Below, piece after piece: positions 34,325 through 43,100 of a DNA stretch of 64,000 bases. Numbering within the stretch: position 1 is the stretch's first letter; each line of letters opens with the position of its first letter. Source of the stretch: UMGS1958 sp045542415 (GTDB taxonomy: Bacteria; Bacillota; Clostridia; UBA1381); assembly GCA_045542415.1 (NCBI GenBank), contig JAZQKZ010000042.1, forward strand, positions 1 through 64,000, given 5' to 3'. The notes beneath the pieces are model-generated. The model searched no databases. It was not told the DNA's origin and worked only from the letters and a program-made list of their open reading frames with translations. A program made the translations under genes and the position numbers.

Positions 34325-34940
34325 TTTACTTTTATATGCCGTGACCGACCGTATGTGGCTTAACGGACTCACTTTGTATGAGCAGGTTAATTATTCGTTA
34401 AAGGGCGGTGTAACAATCCTCCAGCTTCGTGAAAAAGAGCTTGCCTACGATGAATTTCTTCAGGAGGCTATAGAAATCGGAACATTATGCAAGGAATACA
34501 ATGTGCCGTTCATCATAAATGACGAGGTTGAAATTGCCGTTCAGGCAAACGCAGACGGTGTGCATATCGGTCAGGACGATGCCGATGCTGCCGAAGTGCG
34601 AAAGGCAATCGGAAATAAGATTTTAGGAGTGTCCGTACAGACAGTCGAACAGGCAAAGAAGGCAGTCGCAGACGGAGCCGATTACCTCGGTGTAGGTGCA
34701 GTATTTTCAACAAGCACTAAATTGGATGCGAGCGACGTGCCGTATGACGTGCTGTGCGACATATGCAATGCGGTGGATATTCCGGTTGTTGCAATTGGCG
34801 GTATAAACAAAGGAAATATGATTCAGCTGCGTGGCAGCGGAATCAAGGGCATTGCCCTTGTATCTGCGATATTTGCCGCAAATGATATTGAGAGCGAATG
34901 CAAGATTTTGCGAGAGTTAGCAGAAAGTATTTTAAAATAA
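34311..34940 (+). CDS. thiE: Thiamine-phosphate synthase
   Basis: 210 residues from ATG 34311 (GGAG seven bases upstream, inside thiM). Family motifs are LLLYAVTDR, GGVTILQLREKEL, DGVHIGQDD, LGVSVQTVEQAKKA, GVGAVFSTSTK and IPVVAIGGINKGN. It joins HMP-PP and HET-P to thiamin phosphate. No thiC, thiD or thiG is here, which fits a salvage-type operon. Confidence 0.97.
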   Translation: MKSDDLLLYAVTDRMWLNGLTLYEQVNYSLKGGVTILQLREKELAYDEFLQEAIEIGTLCKEYNVPFIINDEVEIAVQANADGVHIGQDDADAAEVRKAIGNKILGVSVQTVEQAKKAVADGADYLGVGAVFSTSTKLDASDVPYDVLCDICNAVDIPVVAIGGINKGNMIQLRGSGIKGIALVSAIFAANDIESECKILRELAESILK

Positions 34941-34944
34941 CACT

Positions 34945-34974
34945 AACGGGATACTGCATATGCAGTATCCCGTT
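34945..34974. terminator. Bidirectional terminator between thiE and niaR
   Basis: A 30-nt perfect palindrome (AACGGGATACTGCAT and its complement) sits between the convergent stops of thiE (34940) and niaR (34979) and is followed by GTTTCATTC on the plus side. Its position favours termination in both directions over an operator. Confidence 0.8.
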
Positions 34975-34978
34975 TCAT

Positions 34979-35494
34979 TCATTCCTCATCACGCACCAAA
35001 AACCCACGTTTTTCCATTTCTGCCGCAATCGCATCCAATATCTGCTCATTTTCTGCGGTCACCGTATGATAATGATACTCCGATGTCACATTCTTAAGCG
35101 GACTTGACCTGCCGTTTTCAAGGCTGTCTATATATCTGTCTGCCGCATCTTTTGAAGTTATACGGATTTCCGCCGTTATTCTGCCATAGGTTTTGTGCCA
35201 TACGAATACGTCTTCTATCCAGCCGCCCATATCGAGAATTGTATAAAGCTCGTCGCCCACCTCGTGATCGGCGTGTACCATTTTAAGCACACGCTTTACT
35301 CTGGGCGGACGGTTTAAGATATAGCCTCGGTTAGTTGCAATTATATCATTGCCCTCGTCCTTTATCATTGCAATATCACGCACAATCACCTGACGCGATA
35401 CCGACATTGTTTTTGCCAATGAACCGCCCGATAACGGACCGGGGCTTTTTCGTATTAAATTTAAAATTTCCTTCCGTCTTTCAACACTGTTCAT
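34979..35494 (-). CDS. niaR: NAD biosynthesis repressor NiaR (YrxA, 3H domain)
   Basis: 171 residues. The N-terminal winged HTH (RRKEILNLIRKSPGPLSGGSLAKTMSVSRQVIVRDI) is followed by a 3H domain with its histidine clusters: HADHEVGDELY, VWHKTYGRI and SEYHYHTV. NiaR binds nicotinic acid and represses NAD synthesis and niacin uptake genes in Firmicutes. It lies 112 bp downstream of nadC on the same strand, and an operator-like palindrome overlaps the nadB promoter. Confidence 0.94.
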   Translation of the reverse strand: MNSVERRKEILNLIRKSPGPLSGGSLAKTMSVSRQVIVRDIAMIKDEGNDIIATNRGYILNRPPRVKRVLKMVHADHEVGDELYTILDMGGWIEDVFVWHKTYGRITAEIRITSKDAADRYIDSLENGRSSPLKNVTSEYHYHTVTAENEQILDAIAAEMEKRGFLVRDEE

Positions 35495-35606
35495 TTTATT
35501 TTCCTTTCAATTACTGCCCATTCTCCGGAAAAACACTCTAAGCAGGTTGTTCATAATCATATATACTTCAAGTCCTGATTATGGGCAAGATGCAACGAGT
35601 ATTTTT

Positions 35607-36458
35607 TCAGATAGCGTGTAAATTCTTCAATGATAAATCTAATATCGGTGCTGAATGTGTCAGCGCACCGCTTGAAATGTAATCCACACCGAGATTTATC
35701 AATCTTTCAACATTTTCTCTCGTCACATTACCGCTGCACTCTGTTTCTGCTCTGCCGTCAATTATCTTAATAGCCTCTGCCATTTCGTCAGGCGTCATAT
35801 TGTCAAGCATGATAATATCTGCACCTGCTTCAACCGCCTCTTTTACCATATCAAGATTTTCAACCTCGACCTCTATCTTTCTTACAAACGGTGCATATTC
35901 CTTAGCCATTGTAATCGCTTCCTTGACACCGCCTGCCGCACCAATGTGGTTATCCTTTAAGAGAATACCGTCGCTCAAGTTGTAACGGTGGTTATAACCG
36001 CCGCCTGCCTTAACCGCATACTTTTCAAAAATACGCATATTGGGAGTTGTCTTTCTTGTATCAAGAAGCTTTGTCTTTGAACCCTCCAACAGCTTTGCGA
36101 TTGACTTTGTATATGTCGCAATACCGCTCATTCTCTGCAAATAATTAAGTGCTGTACGCTCTCCCGATAAAAGCACACGGATATCGCCTGTAACCTTACC
36201 TAAAAGCTGACCGTTTGAAACCTCGTCACCGTCCTTGGCATAAAGCTCGATAACCGTTGTATCGTCAAGCAGTTCAAATACACGCTTGAACACATCAAGT
36301 CCGGCAATGATTCCGTCCTGCTTGCAGATAAGATCAACTTCACCTTTCTGATACTCACGCATTACTGAATTTGTTGTTACATCCTCGCTTGAAATATCCT
36401 CTCTTAATGCGAGCTTGATAAGCTCGTCGGCATTTAAAAGCATTGTTATATTATTCAT
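35607..36458 (-). CDS. nadC: Nicotinate-nucleotide pyrophosphorylase (quinolinate PRTase)
   Basis: 283 residues. DLICKQDGIIAGLDV, the LSGERTALNYLQRMSGIATYT signature, LLDTRKTTPNMRIFEKYAVKAGGGYNHRY and VEVENLDMVKEA are all conserved. It makes nicotinate mononucleotide from quinolinate and PRPP. The start overlaps the nadB stop by 8 nt and has GAGAGGG upstream. Confidence 0.97.
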   Translation of the reverse strand: MNNITMLLNADELIKLALREDISSEDVTTNSVMREYQKGEVDLICKQDGIIAGLDVFKRVFELLDDTTVIELYAKDGDEVSNGQLLGKVTGDIRVLLSGERTALNYLQRMSGIATYTKSIAKLLEGSKTKLLDTRKTTPNMRIFEKYAVKAGGGYNHRYNLSDGILLKDNHIGAAGGVKEAITMAKEYAPFVRKIEVEVENLDMVKEAVEAGADIIMLDNMTPDEMAEAIKIIDGRAETECSGNVTRENVERLINLGVDYISSGALTHSAPILDLSLKNLHAI

Positions 36459-37728
36459 GTTTTTCCCTCTCTCTTTTTATTTCATTCAATACATCTTTTT
36501 TATAGTGCCTGTCACACTTTTTATACAGCTTCAGATTAACCGCCGGAGTATGCCCTATCGCCTCGTAGGTATCCATAATATCCCTTGCGGCATTTCTTGC
36601 CCAGACTAAGCTTTCCAGAAGCGAATTGCTTGCAAGTCTGTTCTTGCCATGTACTCCGTTGCAGGCGGTTTCGCCCACCGCATACAGATGAGACATATTC
36701 GTTCTCGCCTTTGCATCTACTTTGATACCGCCCATGAAATAATGCTGTGCCGGAACTACCGGAATACATTCCTTTGTTACGTCATAGCCCTCTTCCTTAC
36801 ATCGCTTGTAGATATTCGGAAAATGACTCATTATTTCCTCTTTAGGTATCGGCTTCATCGATAACCACACATACGGCTTCTTGTCTTTCTTCATCTGCTC
36901 CGTTATTGCCTTTGCAACCACATCACGAGGCTGTAATTCATCAACAAATCGCTCCATATGCGAATTGAACAAGAACGCACCCTCGCCTCTTACAGATTCC
37001 GATATCAAAAAGCGTCTGCCTTTTTTTCTCGAATAGAGCGTTGTCGGATGAATCTGGATATAATCAACATTTTGCAGCTCCACTCCGTGTTTTATCGCAA
37101 TCGCCAAAGCATCACCCGTCAGATGCGGATAATTTGTGGACTGCTCATAAAGTCCGCCGATACCGCCCGTTGCAAATACGGTATAGTCAGCATAAATTGC
37201 TGACATTTCATCAAGCTCGTTTCTGCCGATAATCCCGGCACACTTACCCTCGTTTTCTATAATATCCACCATTGTGAAATTCTCGATAATTTTCACATTC
37301 GGTAGTTTTTTCACATATTCAAGAAGCTTTGAGGTGATTTCCTTGCCCGTAATATCCTTATGGAAAAGAATTCGCTCGGTCGAGTGAGCACCCTCTTTTG
37401 TGTAAGCGAAGCTGCCGTCAGCGTTACGCTCGAAATCAACACCGCACTCCACTAATTTTTCTATAACAGAGCGTGATTCACGAAGCATTATATCAACCGA
37501 TTCACGGTTGTTTTCGTAATGACCTGCACGCATTGTATCCTCGAAATAGCTGTCATAATCCTCATCATTCTTAAGCACACAAATTCCGCCCTGTGCCAGA
37601 TACGAATCACATTCTTCAGCTCTTGACTTTGTAACGAGGATTACCTCCTTATCGTCCGGAATATGGAGAGCACAGAATAATCCGCCCACGCCACATCCGG
37701 CAATTACAATATCTGTCTTAATATTCAT
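36451..37728 (-). CDS. nadB: L-aspartate oxidase
   Basis: 425 residues from ATG 37728 (AGGAG five bases upstream). The FAD-binding N-terminus (IVIAGCGVGGLFCALHI), SYLAQGGICV, HSTERILFHKDITGKEI, TGGIGGLYEQSTNYPHLTGDALAIA, and the C-terminal HYFMGGIKVD and RLASNSLLESLVWARNAA define NadB. It oxidises aspartate to iminoaspartate. Its usual partner, quinolinate synthase NadA, is not encoded between nadB and nadC or elsewhere in the window. Confidence 0.97.
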   Translation of the reverse strand: MNIKTDIVIAGCGVGGLFCALHIPDDKEVILVTKSRAEECDSYLAQGGICVLKNDEDYDSYFEDTMRAGHYENNRESVDIMLRESRSVIEKLVECGVDFERNADGSFAYTKEGAHSTERILFHKDITGKEITSKLLEYVKKLPNVKIIENFTMVDIIENEGKCAGIIGRNELDEMSAIYADYTVFATGGIGGLYEQSTNYPHLTGDALAIAIKHGVELQNVDYIQIHPTTLYSRKKGRRFLISESVRGEGAFLFNSHMERFVDELQPRDVVAKAITEQMKKDKKPYVWLSMKPIPKEEIMSHFPNIYKRCKEEGYDVTKECIPVVPAQHYFMGGIKVDAKARTNMSHLYAVGETACNGVHGKNRLASNSLLESLVWARNAARDIMDTYEAIGHTPAVNLKLYKKCDRHYKKDVLNEIKREREKHE

Positions 37729-37775
37729 TGCTGCTCCTTTTGCCACTCATGTAGCATTGTTTAGTCTTTACACAC

Positions 37776-37804
37776 ATTATACACAAAAACTTTACACCTG
37801 TCAA
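37776..37804 (-). promoter_or_regulatory. Consensus sigma-A promoter of nadB-nadC
   Basis: TTGACA (37804-37799), 17 bp and TATAAT (37781-37776) on the minus strand, 48 bp before the nadB start. The -35 and the whole spacer lie inside the palindrome at 37781-37828. Confidence 0.92.
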
Positions 37805-37828
37805 TAGTCAGATGTAAAGTTTTTGTGT
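37781..37828. promoter_or_regulatory. NiaR-type operator palindrome (also a candidate terminator of the Nudix gene)
   Basis: Two 20-bp arms (37781-37800 and 37809-37828) match at 19 of 20 positions around an 8-nt centre. The core TTTACACCTG...CAGATGTAAA resembles the ACAGGTGTA-type motif I recall for NiaR regulons. It overlaps the nadB -35 and spacer, the expected place for repression. It also begins five bases after the Nudix stop codon, so as RNA it could end that transcript. Confidence 0.75.
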
Positions 37829-37833
37829 AATTT

Positions 37834-38316
37834 TTATTTTATTGTGCTGACTAACTGCCAGGCGATACTTCCCTCACGCAATTTTGACGGTGCTTCGCTT
37901 ATCGGAACCCACTCGGCACTGTCAACTTCGCCCGATAAAGCAAAATCCTTTTTCTTTACATTCGCCTTATATCCAAGCATTAGCATTGCCTTTTTATCAT
38001 AGAAATAGCTCTGAACATATTCAAGTGATTCTACATCAATCCCAACTTCCTCTTTGATTTCACGCACTGCTGTTTCCTCGGCATTTTCGCCAAGCTGTAT
38101 TATTCCGGCAATGCACACATATTTCTTTTCCGATACATACGATTGCCTGATTAACGCAACCTCGTTATATTCGTTCACTGCTGCACATATAACGCACGTT
38201 GTGAACATATCCCAGAATGGACAGCTACAATCCGTGCAAAACGGTATTTTGCCCTCATCTCCTATTTCTTTGTAAATTAACTTTTTTCCGCACTGCGAAC
38301 AGTATGTAAAATGCAT
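37834..38316 (-). CDS. Nudix hydrolase with N-terminal zinc ribbon (NudC-like)
   Basis: 160 residues. A zinc ribbon (YCSQCGKKL ... FCTDCSCPF) is followed by a Nudix domain whose box GENAEETAVREIKEEVGI keeps all catalytic glutamates. NADH pyrophosphatases have SQPWPFPxSLM after the box; here the matching place reads SYFYDKKAMLMLGY, so the NADH specificity motif is degenerate. It is last in an operon with a P-loop kinase and peptidase E and ends at the NiaR-type palindrome. The substrate is uncertain. Confidence 0.88.
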   Translation of the reverse strand: MHFTYCSQCGKKLIYKEIGDEGKIPFCTDCSCPFWDMFTTCVICAAVNEYNEVALIRQSYVSEKKYVCIAGIIQLGENAEETAVREIKEEVGIDVESLEYVQSYFYDKKAMLMLGYKANVKKKDFALSGEVDSAEWVPISEAPSKLREGSIAWQLVSTIK

Positions 38317-38319
38317 TTT

Positions 38320-38832
38320 TTATTCCTCCACTTTTTCTATTATTTTATCTATCAACTTATCAAGCGCAAATACGCTATCCAAAACAACCTCACCGTCCAC
38401 TGGTACAATCTCACAGTTTCCGTAATGCTCCACAATTTCGTCAATGCTCTTAAAATACTGATTCGGCAAGGGATTTTTGAGCCGATCACGCCAACGGTCA
38501 AGCCATACTTCATCATCACTGCAATCACAAAAAAATCTATATACAAATGCATCTTTAAAATCTATTTTATCTAAAAACACTTGTAAAGATGGAGTATGCT
38601 GCAATGCAATATCGACTATTACATCTGACTGATTATCAATACAAGTCTGTATCAGTCTTGCGAGTATATCATAGCTTGCACCGTTAAGCGTACCTATATT
38701 ATCCTCATATTTTGACAACGTATCAAATATATCATCTTTCCGCAAAACCGGAACATTCAACTTCTTACTCAGCAAATCCGTAATAGTTGTTTTTCCTGTT
38801 GCTGATTTTCCACGAACCAAATACAAATTCAC
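38320..38832 (-). CDS. P-loop AAA-type small-molecule kinase of unknown specificity
   Basis: 170 residues. The Walker A sequence RGKSATGKTTITDLLSKKL starts at residue 8, followed by a lid and helix pattern like chloramphenicol phosphotransferase or gluconate-kinase-type proteins (VIVDIALQHTPSLQVFLDKI, FFCDCSDDEVWLDRWRDRLKNP). A phosphotransferase role is likely; the substrate cannot be read. It lies 14 bp after the peptidase E gene and 3 bp before the Nudix gene. Confidence 0.85.
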   Translation of the reverse strand: MNLYLVRGKSATGKTTITDLLSKKLNVPVLRKDDIFDTLSKYEDNIGTLNGASYDILARLIQTCIDNQSDVIVDIALQHTPSLQVFLDKIDFKDAFVYRFFCDCSDDEVWLDRWRDRLKNPLPNQYFKSIDEIVEHYGNCEIVPVDGEVVLDSVFALDKLIDKIIEKVEE

Positions 38833-38846
38833 TTAATATTCACCTC

Positions 38847-39575
38847 TTATTTCCGACACAATTCCTCAACACTTTTCCACTTCGAAGATCTAATATCTTC
38901 CGAATAATATATACCATTCTTCCAATAACACTTAGCTGCCTTTGAATTTTCCTCCAAATACAAAACTCTATACTTGTCATCAACAATCTCCAAAGCTGCC
39001 CTGTCAAGTGCCACAGCAGGCATTTTATATGTTGTTTTCATCATATTTTTAAGATACTCTGTTCTTTGCGGTTGTGTCAAAATATGAGGACAAAACAATA
39101 AATCAACCAATCCCAATCCGGTTACTCGGATTGAACCATCCGCTCTTGAATCAGACTGACCGTATCCGCACCAGCATATCGCCCCGGCACTCACTCCGCA
39201 TAAAACCTTATCCTGCTCGTATGCCTTAACAAGCATTTTATCAATTTCATACTTTCTAAATCTTTTCATCAAATTCAGCGTGTTACCGCCGCCGACATAG
39301 ATTATATCCGCTTTATCAATTTTGCTTTGTGTGATTGCTTTATCCTTAATATCTTCGCTCGTCAAATAGTCCGTACAGCAACCATACATGTTGCCATAAA
39401 TACCTTTCATTACTTCATAATAGTAATCCGGATATTTATTAGCTAAACCGACAAACAGGAAATCGGGATTTTTTTTATTAGTGAGTTTTATTATTTCCTT
39501 ATCAAATATTGAAGTTTCATACTGTGTGCTGTGATGACCGTTTTCACCGCCACCTATCATTACAAATTTACCCAT
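38847..39575 (-). CDS. pepE: Peptidase E (family S51)
   Basis: 242 residues from ATG 39575 (GGGGTG upstream). VMIGGGENG, IIYVGGGNTLNLMKRF and CGVSAGAICWCG, with the nucleophile Ser of GVSAGA, are S51 features of dipeptidase E / cyanophycinase-like enzymes. Alpha-aspartyl dipeptidase activity is likely but not certain. A perfect promoter precedes it, and it heads the three-gene operon. Confidence 0.88.
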   Translation of the reverse strand: MGKFVMIGGGENGHHSTQYETSIFDKEIIKLTNKKNPDFLFVGLANKYPDYYYEVMKGIYGNMYGCCTDYLTSEDIKDKAITQSKIDKADIIYVGGGNTLNLMKRFRKYEIDKMLVKAYEQDKVLCGVSAGAICWCGYGQSDSRADGSIRVTGLGLVDLLFCPHILTQPQRTEYLKNMMKTTYKMPAVALDRAALEIVDDKYRVLYLEENSKAAKCYWKNGIYYSEDIRSSKWKSVEELCRK

Positions 39576-39605
39576 AATTTGCACCCCATAAATTTATTTA
39601 CCAAC

Positions 39606-39634
39606 ATTATACACCTTAGTAAAAATAATGTCAA
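39606..39634 (-). promoter_or_regulatory. Consensus sigma-A promoter of the pepE operon
   Basis: TTGACA (39634-39629), 17 bp and TATAAT (39611-39606) on the minus strand, 31 bp before the start codon. Confidence 0.9.
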
Positions 39635-39656
39635 TTACCTAATTTTTTCTTTTTCC

Positions 39657-39685
39657 TTGACACAACCCGTATTTTGTTATAAAAT
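39657..39685 (+). promoter_or_regulatory. Sigma-A promoter of rnr
   Basis: TTGACA (39657-39662), 17 bp and TAAAAT (39680-39685). It is divergent from the pepE promoter; the two -35 boxes are only 22 bp apart. Confidence 0.85.
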
Positions 39686-39733
39686 TATAGAATAATGAGA
39701 AAGATAAAAACAAAAAAACGATGAGGAAAATAA

Positions 39734-41983
39734 ATGGAAAGAAAAGACAGAATTTTAGCTTATATGAAATCAAGCGAATATATCCCTCTCCAGTTCAGCG
39801 AGCTTGCTATGGTGCTTGATGTGCCGCTTGAGGATATCGGCGAATTATCCGATATTCTTGATGAGCTTGTTAATGAGGGTAAAATCACGCTTACCAAAAA
39901 GCAGCGTTATATGGCAGTGGATAAGAGCATGCACCTTGTAAGCGGAACTCTCCGCTGCAATGCAAAGGGATTTTTCGGATTCCTTATCTGCGACGACGAG
40001 AATGAAGCCGATGTATTCATTCACGGTGATAATATGGAAAACGCCCTGCACGGCGACAAGGTGCTTGTCAAGATTGATTTTGAGGGACACGAAAACACAA
40101 AGCGTGAGGGACATGTAATTAAAGTTACCGAGGCAGTTAATAAAAATATAGTCGGCGTGCTGTCAAAACGTCGTGACGGCACATTTTTTGTATATCCGGA
40201 TGACACACGCATATTTAAGGGCGTATGCGTGCGCAACGAAAGCTTAGGCGGTGCCGTTGCCGGTGACCGGGTAAGCGTTGAGGTGACAAAATTATCTGAT
40301 AAGGGGACACTTTTCGGACGTGTACTTGTTGTACTTGGCAAAAGCGATTCCTTAAAGAGCATGATTGAGGGTATTATTTTGGCAAATAATATCAAGCAGG
40401 AGTTTGATGAGGAAACTTTGCATGCTGCAAAAAACGCTCCCGGAGAGGTCAGTGAAAAAGACCTTGCCGGACGCGAGGACTACCGTGACAAGCTTATTTT
40501 TACAATAGACGGTGATGATGCACGAGACTTTGATGATGCCGTTTCCCTTGATATTCTTGAAAACGGTCACTACCTCTTAGGTGTACACATTGCCGACGTG
40601 ACACATTATGTCCGTGAAAGCTCGCCACTTGATAACGAGGCATTTGAGCGTGGTACAAGCGTATATCTCGCAGACCGTGTTATACCCATGCTGCCTGTTG
40701 AACTTTCAAACGGCATATGCTCACTCAACCCCAAAGTTGACCGTCTTACACTTTCCGTAATGATGGAAATCAACTCAAAGGGACATGTAATAGCTCACGA
40801 ATTAAAAAAAGCTGTTATATGCTCAAAGGAGCGTATGACATATAATAAGGTAACCTCCATTTTAGAGGGTGACGAAGAATTATGCACTGAATATTCTCAT
40901 CTTGTTCCCACCATCAAAAAAATGGAGGAGCTGGCTGCAATTCTCACTAAAATGCGAGATGAGAGAGGTGCAATTGCATTTGACTTCCCCGAAACAAAAA
41001 TCATTGTTGACGAGGACGGAAATCCGATTGATATCGGCAAGGCGGAGCGTGGAGTTTCAAACAAAATGATTGAGGAATTTATGCTTTGTGCCAATGAAAC
41101 AATTGCGGAGTATGCATTCTGGTCAGAGATTCCGTTCGTATATCGAATTCACGAGGCTCCGTCAGTTGAGAAGCTCACTGCATTTAACCGCTTCATCCGA
41201 CCGTTCAACATGCAGATTAAGGGTCGGATTGACAATGATGAGCCTATTCATCCGAAAGCCTTGCAGGCAGTGCTTGATGAAGTCAAGGATACTCCCGAAG
41301 AAAACATGGTCGCACTCGAAATGCTGCACTCACTTATGAAAGCGGCATACAGCGAGGAAAATGCAGGACATTTCGGACTTGCGGCAAAGTATTACTGCCA
41401 CTTCACCTCGCCTATCAGACGTTATCCCGATTTGATGATTCACCGCATTTTAAAAGCATTCATTGACGGCGATTTAGTTGGCAACAAATATCAGCATTTT
41501 ACCGCAATCGTTCCTGAAGCGGCTGCACAGTCGAGCGAGCGTGAGCTCGGTGCGGAATATACCGAGCGTGATGTTGATGACCTGATGAAAACCGCGTACA
41601 TGTCAAACTACATTGGCGAAACCTTTGAGGCAACAGTTGCAAACGTTACTAATTTCGGAATGTTTGTGGAGCTTCCCAACACTGTGGAGGGACTTGTCAG
41701 AGTTGAAAACATGAACGGTGATTATTATGTCTATGACGAAGAAAACTCTGTACTCCGGGGGGAGCATTCCGGAATCACCTATAAAACAGGCGATCCTGTA
41801 ATAGTGGTTCTCGTAAACACAGATATACGAGCCCGTAAGATTGATTTTGTTCTTGAGCAGGATATGTATCCGGGAATTTTCAGAAAATTCGAGAAAAAAG
41901 AAGTCAGTAAGCCGCACAAGAAAAAGAGTTCACGCTCCTTTAAAATAAAAAAGAGCAGGGTAAGGAATAAGAAACATGGATAA
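39734..41983 (+). CDS. rnr: Ribonuclease R
   Basis: 749 residues. A winged-helix N-terminus, two cold-shock domains (GTLRCNAKGFFGFLICDDE, VVGVLSKRRDGTFFVYPDD-like IVGVLSKRRDG), the RNB catalytic domain with FTIDGDDARDFDDAVSLD (metal-binding Asp cluster), an S1 domain (GETFEATVANVTNFGMFVELPN) and a Lys-rich tail give the full RNase R order. It is a processive 3'-5' exonuclease that degrades structured RNA. smpB, often a neighbour, is not here. ATGAGGAAAATAA precedes the start. Confidence 0.97.
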   Translation: MERKDRILAYMKSSEYIPLQFSELAMVLDVPLEDIGELSDILDELVNEGKITLTKKQRYMAVDKSMHLVSGTLRCNAKGFFGFLICDDENEADVFIHGDNMENALHGDKVLVKIDFEGHENTKREGHVIKVTEAVNKNIVGVLSKRRDGTFFVYPDDTRIFKGVCVRNESLGGAVAGDRVSVEVTKLSDKGTLFGRVLVVLGKSDSLKSMIEGIILANNIKQEFDEETLHAAKNAPGEVSEKDLAGREDYRDKLIFTIDGDDARDFDDAVSLDILENGHYLLGVHIADVTHYVRESSPLDNEAFERGTSVYLADRVIPMLPVELSNGICSLNPKVDRLTLSVMMEINSKGHVIAHELKKAVICSKERMTYNKVTSILEGDEELCTEYSHLVPTIKKMEELAAILTKMRDERGAIAFDFPETKIIVDEDGNPIDIGKAERGVSNKMIEEFMLCANETIAEYAFWSEIPFVYRIHEAPSVEKLTAFNRFIRPFNMQIKGRIDNDEPIHPKALQAVLDEVKDTPEENMVALEMLHSLMKAAYSEENAGHFGLAAKYYCHFTSPIRRYPDLMIHRILKAFIDGDLVGNKYQHFTAIVPEAAAQSSERELGAEYTERDVDDLMKTAYMSNYIGETFEATVANVTNFGMFVELPNTVEGLVRVENMNGDYYVYDEENSVLRGEHSGITYKTGDPVIVVLVNTDIRARKIDFVLEQDMYPGIFRKFEKKEVSKPHKKKSSRSFKIKKSRVRNKKHG

Positions 41984-43100
41984 ATTTGAAATTATAATTC
42001 CGACATTATTCGGAATGGAAGCTTTCGTGTCCCGTGAGGTTCGCCGTCTTGGCTATGAAACCACTTCTGTAGAGGACGGACGTGTTACATTTTTAGGAGA
42101 TTATGAAGCAATATGTCGTGCAAACATGTGGATAAGGACAGGCGAGCGTATTTTAATCAAGCTTGGTGAATTTAACGCACTGACTTTCAGCGAGCTGTTT
42201 GACAACGTATATGACATTGACTGGGCAAGATGGATTACTCCGAACGGCATGTTCCCGGTCAAGGGCTATTCATTAAAATCTCAGCTTGCAAGTGTGCCGA
42301 GCTGTCAGTCTATTATTAAAAAAGCTGTTGCGAAAAAGCTGTCTCTTGCTTATGGCATTGAACAGTTACCGGAGGACGGTGAGATGTATCAGATACAGTT
42401 CTCCATAATGAAAGACCGTGTTACAATCATGCTCGACACCTCGGGTGTACCGTTACACAAGCGTGGCTACCGAAATAATTCTAACACAGCACCGTTGCGT
42501 GAAACCATTGCCGCAGCAATGGTCACCATGAGTTTCTGGAAATTTGAACAGCCGTTTTTAGACCCGTTCTGCGGCTCAGGTACAATACCAATTGAAGCAG
42601 CAATGTTCAAACGCAATATTGCACCCGGAATAAACCGTACCTTTGCGGCACAGCAGTTCCCGTATATCGACTCTAAGCTTTGGGACAATGCATTGGAGGA
42701 GGCTAAATCCTCCATACATAATGTACCCCTTGAGATTTACGCTTCCGACATTGACCCCGACTGCGTGAAGCTGACACAGGACAATGCAGTCAAGGCAGGT
42801 GTAGCTGAATTCATCAATGTTTCACACTGCGATGCAAGAAAAGTATTTGTTGACAAAAGCGACGGAACAATCATAACCAATCCTCCCTACGGCGAGAGAA
42901 TGGGCGATAAAAAGGAATGTGAAAAGCTGTACCGTGAGATTGGAGAAAACTTTGCCGGACTTGATAACTGGGCGAAGTATATTCTTGTTCCAAACGAGGA
43001 TTTTGAAAAGCTGTTCGGCAAGAAGGCTGATAAAAAACGCAAGATTTATAACGGTATGCTCAAATGTAATATTTATCAGTATTTTAATAAGAAACGCTAA
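41976..43100 (+). CDS. RlmL/YpsC-type 23S rRNA methyltransferase
   Basis: 374 residues. The N-terminal THUMP domain (about 45-155) follows IIPTLFGMEAFVSREVRRLGYE. The methyltransferase has LDPFCGSGTIPIEAAMFKRNIAPG (SAM motif), an acidic SDIDPD, and TNPPYGERM (NPPY catalytic motif). It belongs to the RlmK/L family that methylates guanine N2 in 23S rRNA. It overlaps the rnr stop by 8 nt. Its stop codon abuts the multi-hairpin element at 43101. Confidence 0.94.
   Translation: MDKFEIIIPTLFGMEAFVSREVRRLGYETTSVEDGRVTFLGDYEAICRANMWIRTGERILIKLGEFNALTFSELFDNVYDIDWARWITPNGMFPVKGYSLKSQLASVPSCQSIIKKAVAKKLSLAYGIEQLPEDGEMYQIQFSIMKDRVTIMLDTSGVPLHKRGYRNNSNTAPLRETIAAAMVTMSFWKFEQPFLDPFCGSGTIPIEAAMFKRNIAPGINRTFAAQQFPYIDSKLWDNALEEAKSSIHNVPLEIYASDIDPDCVKLTQDNAVKAGVAEFINVSHCDARKVFVDKSDGTIITNPPYGERMGDKKECEKLYREIGENFAGLDNWAKYILVPNEDFEKLFGKKADKKRKIYNGMLKCNIYQYFNKKR

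Noticed and set aside
34945..34974. The 30-nt perfect palindrome as a possible NiaR operator.
   Set aside because: It lacks the ACAGGTGTA-type core and lies between two convergent stop codons, so a bidirectional terminator is more likely.
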